Part shown: positions 25,590-31,909 of the stretch, piece after piece
Position numbering within the stretch: position 1 is the first letter of the stretch
Layout of the letters: every line of letters begins with the position of its first letter
NCBI RefSeq assembly: GCF_014641735.1
Contig: NZ_BMIH01000001.1
Coordinates: 62,001-126,000, forward strand
Direction: 5' to 3'
Source of the DNA: Sphingomonas metalli
Lineage (GTDB): Bacteria > Pseudomonadota > Alphaproteobacteria > Sphingomonadales > Sphingomonadaceae
Length of the DNA stretch: 64,000 nt
Position numbers and translations under genes: made by a program
The notes under the pieces: model-generated
Seen by the model: the letters and a program-made list of their open reading frames with translations, nothing else
What the model was told of the DNA's origin: nothing
Database searches by the model: none

Positions 25590-26123
25590 ATGCGATTCGC
25601 GATCATCACCTTGGCCTCCGGCGCGGCGCTGCTCGCCGGCTGCCAGCACGACCGCATGGCGACGCGCGATGCGGCGACCAGCGGCCGCTCTGCCGTGGCG
25701 CTGCTGCGGACGGCCGCCAATGCCGATGCCGGCCGCGCGACGGCGACCGAGACCGAAGGCGGCCTGCGCGTCACGCTCGACGCCCGTGCGCTTCCGCCCG
25801 GGACGCACGGCGCCCATATCCATATGACCGGCCGCTGCGACGCGCCGGACTTCACCACGGCGGGCGGGCATTGGAACCCGACCACGAGGCAGCATGGGAC
25901 GATGAACCCGCAGGGCCCGCATTCGGGTGACCTGCCGAATCTTATCGTCGGCACCGACGGGCGCGGCACGATCGGGGTCACCATCCCGGGCGGAACGATG
26001 GACGGGCTCCTCGATGCCGATGGCGCCGCCATGATCGTCCATGCCAATCCGGACGACATGAAGACCGATCCGTCCGGCAACAGCGGCGGTCGCATCGCCT
26101 GCGGCGTGTTCCAGCCCGCCTGA
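25590..26123 (+). CDS. sodC: Superoxide dismutase [Cu-Zn] family lipoprotein
   Basis: This protein has 177 residues from ATG 25590 with AGGGAGAA upstream. A lipoprotein signal ends LLAGC (Cys 18). Copper and zinc ligands are all visible: HIH in GAHIHMTGRC, H in GGHWNP, H in RQHG, H and D in PHSGDLPN, and H in IVHANPDD; the disulfide Cys pair is GRC and IACGV, and the late Arg is in GNSGGRIACG. The loop HANPDD replaces the usual HENPDD-like segment. It would detoxify superoxide in the periplasm, tethered to a membrane. Confidence 0.9.
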   Translation: MRFAIITLASGAALLAGCQHDRMATRDAATSGRSAVALLRTAANADAGRATATETEGGLRVTLDARALPPGTHGAHIHMTGRCDAPDFTTAGGHWNPTTRQHGTMNPQGPHSGDLPNLIVGTDGRGTIGVTIPGGTMDGLLDADGAAMIVHANPDDMKTDPSGNSGGRIACGVFQPA

Positions 26124-26134
26124 CGGAAACGACT

Positions 26135-26154
26135 CCTCCGCCCGGTGGCGGAGG
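26135..26154. terminator. Hairpin between convergent genes
   Basis: CCTCCGCC (26135-26142) pairs with GGCGGAGG (26147-26154) around CGGT. It sits between sodC and the leftward membrane protein gene. No T tract follows on either strand. Confidence 0.5.
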
Positions 26155-26158
26155 GGCG

Positions 26159-26563
26159 TCAGCCCGCGCGCGCCTGGTGAAAGGCTATCGCGTCCGGATC
26201 ATAGGCGGCGAGCGGCTGGTCGAGATCGGTCGGCAGCGGCTGTTCGCGCGGCGGCGGCGGGCCGATATCCGCGAAGGACAGCGGTGGGCGCATGCGCGCC
26301 CGCCGGCTCGTCGCGCGTTCGAGCCAGCCCTGCGGGCCAAGAGCCAGATAGAGTAGCGCCCAAGTGAACCCGCCGGCAGCGACGGCGACGACGGCCTGCA
26401 GCAACTGGGGCGAGACCGCCAAGCCCAGCGCGGACAGCCGGTCGGTCACCCTTGCGCTCTCGGCAGACAGGCTTGGACACAAGAGCGCCGCCAGCACGCC
26501 GGCCGGCACGGGCATCAGTCGGAGCAGGCGTCGCGCGCCGGCAAGGCGGTTCGTATCGGTCAT
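26159..26563 (-). CDS. Membrane protein of unknown function
   Basis: This protein has 134 residues from ATG 26563 (MTDTNRLAGARRLLRLMPV). Two hydrophobic stretches, about 16-34 and 55-77 (LLQAVVAVAAGGFTWALLYLAL), suggest two transmembrane helices; the C-terminal 55 residues are Pro-rich and polar. The family is not recognised. Orientation and spacing suggest it is transcribed alone or by read-through from the DJ-1 family gene. Confidence 0.6.
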   Translation of the reverse strand: MTDTNRLAGARRLLRLMPVPAGVLAALLCPSLSAESARVTDRLSALGLAVSPQLLQAVVAVAAGGFTWALLYLALGPQGWLERATSRRARMRPPLSFADIGPPPPREQPLPTDLDQPLAAYDPDAIAFHQARAG

Positions 26564-26653
26564 CGCATCCCGGCGACGATCCTGCACAATCGATCGTCGT
26601 AAACCCAGTGCTAACCGAACGATGTTGCCAAGAGGTTGAAGCCCGAGCGGAGA

Positions 26654-26684
26654 GGCGGGCGGGCGCTCTCGGCCCCCGCCCGCC
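26654..26684. terminator. GC-rich hairpin after the DJ-1/PfpI gene
   Basis: GGCGGGCGGG (26654-26663) pairs with CCCGCCCGCC (26675-26684). It lies 9 bases after the stop of the leftward DJ-1/PfpI gene. There is no T tract. Confidence 0.5.
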
Positions 26685-26692
26685 CCGGTGCC

Positions 26693-27253
26693 TCAGGCGG
26701 GCTCGTCCGCCAGTTCCTCGGTCAGCGCGTCGATGATCGCGCTGTTGAACGCAGGCAGGTCGCCTGGATTGCGGCTGGTGATCAGATTTCCGTCGACGAC
26801 GACCTCCTCGTCCACCACGTCCGCACCGGCATTTTCAAGGTCCGTGCGGATCGACGGGAAGCTGGTCAGCCGGCGCCCGTCGATCACGTCCGCCTCGGCG
26901 AGCAACCAGGGGCCGTGGCAGATGGCGGCCACGATCTTGTCGTCCTCCATGAACTCGGCGACGATCTCGACCGCCCGCTCCTCCTGGCGCAGCTTGTCGG
27001 GATTGCAGGTGCCGCCCGGCAGGACGAGCGCGTCATAATCGTCGGTATCGACATCGGCGAGGGTCAGGTCGGGCGTCGCCGTCTCGGCCTTGTTGATATC
27101 CTGCTCCATTCCTTGGATCGGATCGATCTTGATCGAGGCGAGCGTCACCTTGGCACCGGCAGCCTCCAGCGCCTTTTTCGGCTCGAACAGCTCCACCGTC
27201 TCGAAGCCGTCGGCCGCGAGCATCAGCACGCGCGCGTTGGATAGGTCGGCCAT
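26693..27253 (-). CDS. DJ-1/PfpI family protein (type 1 glutamine amidotransferase-like)
   Basis: This protein has 186 residues from ATG 27253 (MADLSNARVLMLAADGFETVEL). The class I glutaminase-like core shows DALVLPGGTCNPDKLR and the nucleophile elbow AAICHGPWLLAEADV with the reactive Cys, preceded by the conserved Glu in GFETVELFEP. It resembles the YhbO/PfpI subgroup, proposed to act as chaperone, protease or deglycase in stress. A precise activity cannot be read from sequence. Confidence 0.92.
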   Translation of the reverse strand: MADLSNARVLMLAADGFETVELFEPKKALEAAGAKVTLASIKIDPIQGMEQDINKAETATPDLTLADVDTDDYDALVLPGGTCNPDKLRQEERAVEIVAEFMEDDKIVAAICHGPWLLAEADVIDGRRLTSFPSIRTDLENAGADVVDEEVVVDGNLITSRNPGDLPAFNSAIIDALTEELADEPA

Positions 27254-27365
27254 GGAAAACTCCTGAAGGGGCATTGGGGGAGCGTCCTCAACCCCCATGC
27301 CCCGCCCCCGTTCCGGAACGAAGCGACGGTCCGCGCATTGGTCGAGGTGGAACGGAAGGGTCACG

Positions 27366-28376
27366 ATGGCTGTCAAAATCATCTACTCGGATGACAGTAA
27401 GCCCGGGATTTCACGGCGAAAAATCGGAAAGCACTGGGCCTATTTCTCTGCCGCCGGAGACCGGATCACCAATCGCGAGGAGATCGACCGGCTGAACCGC
27501 ATCGGGCTGCCGCCCGCCTATACCAAGGCCTGGTTCAACCCGCGGGCGAACGGCCATATCCAGGCGGTCGGCTGGGACGAGAAAGGCCGCAAACAATATC
27601 GCTACCATGCCGACTTCCGCGAGGCGCAGGAGGCGGCGAAATACGAGCGGTGCGCACAATTCGGCCTGTGCCTGCCGGCGCTGCGCAAGCGTGTGGAAGC
27701 CGATCTGCGGCGGCGCAGCCTGTGCAAGGAGCGTGCGGTCGCCGCAGTGATCCGGCTGCTCGACGGCGGCCATATCCGCATCGGCAACGAGGCCTATGCC
27801 GAAGCCAATGAGAGCTTCGGCGCGACGACGCTCCGCAAGCGCCATGCCCGGCTACGGGGCGCGACGCTCAAGCTTCAGTACAAGGGCAAGTCGGGGAAGA
27901 TGCGCACCCTGACCCTCACCGACCGGTCGCTCGCCAGTACGGTGCGGCGGATGCAGGATCTCGAGGAGCAGCACCTGTTCGCCTGGGTCGACAGTCATGG
28001 CGAGGCGCGACCGGTCACGTCGTCGGACGTCAACGCCTATATCCGCGAGGCGACCGGGACCGATTTCACGGCGAAGCATTTCCGGACCTGGTGCGCCAGC
28101 GTGGTAGCCTTCGAGACCCTCGCGCGGGCAGAGGCGGATCTCAGCCTCAAGGCGTTGTTGGAGCCCGTGGTCTCGCGGCTCGGCAACACGCCGGCGATCG
28201 CGCGCAAGAGCTACGTCCATCCCTCGCTGATCGATCTGGTCAAGACGGGCCAGGCCGCCTTTCGCCGCCAGCTGCGGCTGCCACGGGCGAGCCGCCACCT
28301 CAGCCGCGAGGAGCGCGGGCTGATCCGATTCCTGGAAGGACTTGCGTCCGCCGAGACGCTCGCCAAAGCAGCCTGA
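27366..28376 (+). CDS. DNA topoisomerase IB
   Basis: This protein has 336 residues from ATG 27366 with GGAAGGG upstream. Bacterial type IB enzymes relax supercoils through a 3'-phosphotyrosine. The N-terminal domain has GLPPAYTKAWFNPRANGHIQ, the catalytic domain has an Arg in TTLRKRHARL, Lys in QYKGKSGK, the H-x-x-R equivalent in KHFRTWCASV and the nucleophile Tyr in ARKSYVHPSLI. Its stop lies 2 bases before the MscS gene, so the pair is an operon. Confidence 0.92.
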   Translation: MAVKIIYSDDSKPGISRRKIGKHWAYFSAAGDRITNREEIDRLNRIGLPPAYTKAWFNPRANGHIQAVGWDEKGRKQYRYHADFREAQEAAKYERCAQFGLCLPALRKRVEADLRRRSLCKERAVAAVIRLLDGGHIRIGNEAYAEANESFGATTLRKRHARLRGATLKLQYKGKSGKMRTLTLTDRSLASTVRRMQDLEEQHLFAWVDSHGEARPVTSSDVNAYIREATGTDFTAKHFRTWCASVVAFETLARAEADLSLKALLEPVVSRLGNTPAIARKSYVHPSLIDLVKTGQAAFRRQLRLPRASRHLSREERGLIRFLEGLASAETLAKAA

Positions 28377-28378
28377 CC

Positions 28379-29539
28379 ATGTCGAAGACCGCCAATGCCA
28401 CCGAGCCGCTGTTCGATCCCAGCGGCGTCCACGCCCAGCTTTCCGGCCTGCTGACCGCCAGCGCGGAATGGATCCAGAGCAACTGGCTGCGGGTCGCCAT
28501 CGCCTTCGTCATCGGTGCGGTGATCGTGCTGGCGCTGCATGGCGTTCGCAATCTCGGCGAGAAGCTCTGCCATCGCGATCGCCGGGCCGCCGGCTGGGGC
28601 CGGGTCGCCGGCCGGGCGGTGATGCGGACGGGCAATTTCTTCATCGTCATGCTCGCCGCCAAGCTGGTCAGCGGCTATGCGGGCGCGCCCCGTCAGGTCG
28701 CCGCGACGATCGACTTCCTCTGGACGATCGCGTCCGTCTTCCAGGCGGCGATCTGGGCGCGCGAGCTCGTGCTGGGCACGATCGAGCACCGCACCAGCGC
28801 GGAGGGCTATCAGGGCGAGGCGCTGCTCTCCGCCATGGGGCTGATCCGGCTGCTCGTCACCGTCGTGCTGTTCGCGATCGCGCTGGTCGTGGTGCTCGAC
28901 AATCTCGGCGTCAACGTCACCGGCCTCGTAGCGGGTCTGGGCGTCGGCGGCATCGCGATCGGTCTCGCCGCGCAGGGCATCTTCGGCGACCTGTTCGCGG
29001 CGCTCGCGATCATCTTCGACCGTCCCTTCCGGCGCGGCGACAAGGTCTCCTATGACCAGACCAGCGGCGTGATCGAGTCGATCGGGCTCAAATCCACCCG
29101 CATCCGCGCATTTTCCGGCGAGATGCGGGTCATCTCCAACCGCCAGCTGCTGGACAAGGAGATCCAGAACATCTCGAATCGCGATCATGTCCGGGTCGGC
29201 TTCACCATCGGCGTCGCCTATGAGACGCCCCCGGACACGCTTGCCCGCGTGCCCGCGATCCTGAAGGAAGTCGTGGAGGCGGAGGGCGCGACCGTAGCCA
29301 GGTCGGGTTTCGAGAGTTTCGGTGCGAGCTCGCTCGATTTCGTCTTGCAGTTCGACGTTCCGGGCGACGACTGGCCAACCGCCCATGCCACCCGCGACCA
29401 TATCCTCGTCGCCCTCCTGCGCCGCTTCGCCGCCGAAGGCATCACGATCCCCTACCCGACCCAGACGACCTTCACCGCCGCGCCGGACGGCCGGCTCGTC
29501 ATGCCCTATGCCGTACCGGACCATCCCCTAAAGTCCTAA
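28379..29539 (+). CDS. Mechanosensitive ion channel family protein (MscS-like)
   Basis: This protein has 386 residues from ATG 28379. After about three or four membrane helices comes the pore-lining helix VTGLVAGLGVGGIAIGLAAQ with the MscS Gly/Ala pattern, then GIFGDLFAALAIIFDRPFRRGD and the beta domain (GVIESIGLKSTRIRAFSGE, VISNRQL). It is expected to open on hypoosmotic shock in the inner membrane. It is cotranscribed with the topoisomerase gene. Confidence 0.93.
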   Translation: MSKTANATEPLFDPSGVHAQLSGLLTASAEWIQSNWLRVAIAFVIGAVIVLALHGVRNLGEKLCHRDRRAAGWGRVAGRAVMRTGNFFIVMLAAKLVSGYAGAPRQVAATIDFLWTIASVFQAAIWARELVLGTIEHRTSAEGYQGEALLSAMGLIRLLVTVVLFAIALVVVLDNLGVNVTGLVAGLGVGGIAIGLAAQGIFGDLFAALAIIFDRPFRRGDKVSYDQTSGVIESIGLKSTRIRAFSGEMRVISNRQLLDKEIQNISNRDHVRVGFTIGVAYETPPDTLARVPAILKEVVEAEGATVARSGFESFGASSLDFVLQFDVPGDDWPTAHATRDHILVALLRRFAAEGITIPYPTQTTFTAAPDGRLVMPYAVPDHPLKS

Positions 29540-29633
29540 AGTCCGTTCCGCGGAGAACATTGACCGAACCTCCGTCGTCCGAGCAGTTTCGTCGGACAAT
29601 TCGCACAACGCGAAATCGCGGGGGGACGGTCAT

Positions 29634-30761
29634 ATGGTGAGCAGAACAGCTTTGGTGGTCGCTTTGGCGTCGTTGGCGGCGGGCGGCGCGGCGCTGGCAA
29701 AGGATCTCACCGTCAAGGTCGACGCCAAGGCCGTGCCCTGGGATGTCCGGGCCAATCCCCGGATGCGCGTCGGCGCGAGTGACGGACGTCCCCCGGTCGT
29801 CGTGATGGACGCGGCGCTGAAGCAGGGCGTCAACGTCACCTTCCGCGCCAAGGGCTCGATGTCGGCGGGGCGGGGCTATCGGATGCAAGGTCCCGATGGG
29901 GATCAGGAAATCACTTATGATCGCGAGCGGGAATATATCCTGCCCAGTCACTATATGCGGTCGGCGATGGGCCGGACGTACCTGATGCAACTGGTCGGGG
30001 CGTTCCTGTCGGGCGACGGCAAGATCGTCTCCGAACCCTTTCCGATCGGCTCCGGCACCACGGTCAGCGTACCGGCCGGCGCGTCGGCGATCTCGCTCGG
30101 CATCAACGACAGCACCTATTTCGACAATTCGGGCGTCGTGACGGTCGACATCCACATCCCGGAGGCGACGGTGACCGTGGAGGATGCGGGCGGCTCGCCA
30201 GAGGCTCCCTCCGCAAAGCCCAATGCGGCAGCCGCCGCGGCCAGCGGCACCGCTTCGCCCGCAGCGGAACCCGCTGCCGAGGCCAAAACGAAGCGCGTGG
30301 TCGTCTCGGTCGATGCCGCCTCCGCGCCATGGGACGTCAAGACCAATGCCGAGCTCGTACCGCTCGCGGCGCCGGGCTCCAAGCCGCCGGTCGTCGTTCC
30401 GATCGAGGTGCCCGCTGGCAAGATCCGCATCCTCGCCGAAGGCACCACCGACACGGTGGAAACCAAGGCGATCGGCCCGGTCGGCAACGAGAAAAAGGCC
30501 GTCAACGACAGTGCGGCACCGGGCAATCAGCGCTATCCCAGCTTCTACATCCCGAAGCTGATGTACCCGGCGTACAAGCACGCGCTGCTGGGAATCTTCA
30601 TTGACGAGAAGGGTATGATCGTGAGCAGGCCCTTCCCGATCGGCAACGGCGTCCGCATCTCCATTCCGGCCACCGCGGCCGGTCTGGCTCTGGGCTTCAA
30701 CGACGCCGACTTCACCGGCAACAGCGGCTCGCTCAAGGTGCTTGTGGAGACCCCCGAATGA
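29634..30761 (+). CDS. Secreted protein with two tandem LecA-like modules
   Basis: This protein has 375 residues; GGGGGGA precedes the ATG. A signal peptide covers 1-22 (ending GGAALA before KDL). Residues 24-175 and 220-372 are two copies of one module, each opening VKVDAKAVPWDV / VSVDAASAPWDV and ending with PFPIG, then GINDSTYFDNSG (156-167) or GFNDADFTGNSG (354-365); an Ala/Pro linker joins them. Module 1 also has QGPDGDQE (85-92). These resemble the calcium-dependent galactose-binding lectin LecA (PA-IL): WGPQGDRE and YNDVPGTYGNNSG. A carbohydrate-binding periplasmic or surface role is inferred. Confidence 0.8.
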   Translation: MVSRTALVVALASLAAGGAALAKDLTVKVDAKAVPWDVRANPRMRVGASDGRPPVVVMDAALKQGVNVTFRAKGSMSAGRGYRMQGPDGDQEITYDREREYILPSHYMRSAMGRTYLMQLVGAFLSGDGKIVSEPFPIGSGTTVSVPAGASAISLGINDSTYFDNSGVVTVDIHIPEATVTVEDAGGSPEAPSAKPNAAAAAASGTASPAAEPAAEAKTKRVVVSVDAASAPWDVKTNAELVPLAAPGSKPPVVVPIEVPAGKIRILAEGTTDTVETKAIGPVGNEKKAVNDSAAPGNQRYPSFYIPKLMYPAYKHALLGIFIDEKGMIVSRPFPIGNGVRISIPATAAGLALGFNDADFTGNSGSLKVLVETPE

Positions 30762-31138
30762 CCCCGAGCCCGTTCGAGCAGCCGAGTCGGTTTTCGATCC
30801 ATTCGCTTTGATCGAGCCGTTTTCCTGGCGAATGTCGGGATCCACGAAACAATACCCGCTTGTCGCCCCGGTCCGTGCCGGGGCGACAGGTCCGGACAGC
30901 TGGGTCGAACAACCGGCGGCGACCAGACCGCGAATCGGCGCGGCGCGGTTCGCTTAGGATGGCGGCTACGACCCGTGTGGCCACAGCCCGCCTGTGCTCG
31001 GCCGGAGAGATCGCGCGTCGTGGACCGGTAGCGCGAAGCGCCGGCGCAGCCGAGGGCGACATCGCCGCGCCGGAGGCGCCGAGGATTACCGAAAGTAAAC
31101 TTGCCGTGGGCAGGGCCGCATCGTAACCCGCCGCCTGC
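30762..31138. other. Intergenic stretch without a supported gene
   Basis: These 377 bases hold no gene that I can support. They contain a perfect 11-bp palindromic hairpin (30861-30888). A minus-strand frame from 31140 starts like a signal peptide, but the rest is Arg/Ser-rich shadow sequence. Confidence 0.5.
30861..30888. repeat. REP-like palindrome
   Basis: TGTCGCCCCGG (30861-30871) and CCGGGGCGACA (30878-30888) form a perfect 11-bp stem with a TCCGTG loop in a gene-free stretch. The sequence type (GTC-CCCCGG) resembles dispersed extragenic palindromes common in sphingomonads. Confidence 0.55.
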
Positions 31139-31903
31139 ATGGCGTCGTCGTCCTATCGCCCGGCGCCCCAGCGGCAGGGCCACCATCCCGTCCGTCGCGC
31201 GCTGTCCTTCGCGCTGGCGGTGGGTGCCCATATCTTGGTCATCCTGTTGCTGCTGCGACTGGCCCCCGACACGCGCACGCCGCCGGAAGAGCCGCCGCTC
31301 AACACCTTCACCCTAGACGCCGATCGCCCCAATGCGCGCGCCGCGGTCAAGGCCACGAAGGTCACGCGGACCTCCGCACAGTCGGCGTCGGCATCCAGCC
31401 GAGCCGCGACACCGCCTCCCCTGCCGACGCCGAAGCCGACCGAGGAGAAGGTCGAGTGGCCGACCATGCTCGCCGAGAATTTCGATCTCGCCAAAGTGCC
31501 GAAGGGGAGCCGGGGACAGGCCGCCGACGAGGGCCGCGGCGACACCGATGCCAGGGGCGACAGCGCGGCGGCCTACGGACCCGGCGCAGGCCCCGGCGGC
31601 GCTCGGCTGTACAATGCGGACTGGCAGCGCGAGCCGACGTCGGCGGAAATCAACGGCTATCTACGAAAGGGAGCACCGCCGGACAGCTGGGCCGAAATCG
31701 CCTGCCAGACGGTGCCCGACAATCGCGTCGACAATTGCCGCGTTCTCGGCGAGTCGCCGATCGGATCGGGGCTGGGCCGGTCGATGCGCGAGGCCGCCTG
31801 GCAGTTCCGCATCCTGCCGCCCCGGATCGGGGGGCAGAAGCAGATCGGTGCATGGGTCCGCATCCGCATCTCGTGGACGGGGCGTGGCGCGGACGTGCGC
31901 TGA
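31139..31903 (+). CDS. TonB-like energy transducer protein
   Basis: This protein has 254 residues. A short basic cytoplasmic N terminus is followed by one membrane helix (ALSFALAVGAHILVILLLLRL, about 21-41), a Pro/Thr/Ala-rich periplasmic spacer to about residue 130, and a C-terminal domain ending GAWVRIRISWTG that matches the last strands of TonB-like domains. An IACQ...NC Cys pair lies in the C-terminal domain. No exbB/exbD genes are adjacent, so it may be an orphan TonB paralogue. No ribosome binding site is clear. Confidence 0.7.
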   Translation: MASSSYRPAPQRQGHHPVRRALSFALAVGAHILVILLLLRLAPDTRTPPEEPPLNTFTLDADRPNARAAVKATKVTRTSAQSASASSRAATPPPLPTPKPTEEKVEWPTMLAENFDLAKVPKGSRGQAADEGRGDTDARGDSAAAYGPGAGPGGARLYNADWQREPTSAEINGYLRKGAPPDSWAEIACQTVPDNRVDNCRVLGESPIGSGLGRSMREAAWQFRILPPRIGGQKQIGAWVRIRISWTGRGADVR

Positions 31904-31909
31904 CGGCGA

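Noticed and set aside
28211..29524. Minus-strand open frame of 437 codons
   Set aside because: Antisense to the topoisomerase and MscS genes; composition mirrors codon bias of the real genes.
30733..31140. Minus-strand frame of 135 codons starting opposite the TonB-like gene
   Set aside because: Only the first 25 residues look like a signal peptide; the remainder is Arg/Ser-rich, and the frame runs over the REP-like palindrome and into the lectin-like gene.
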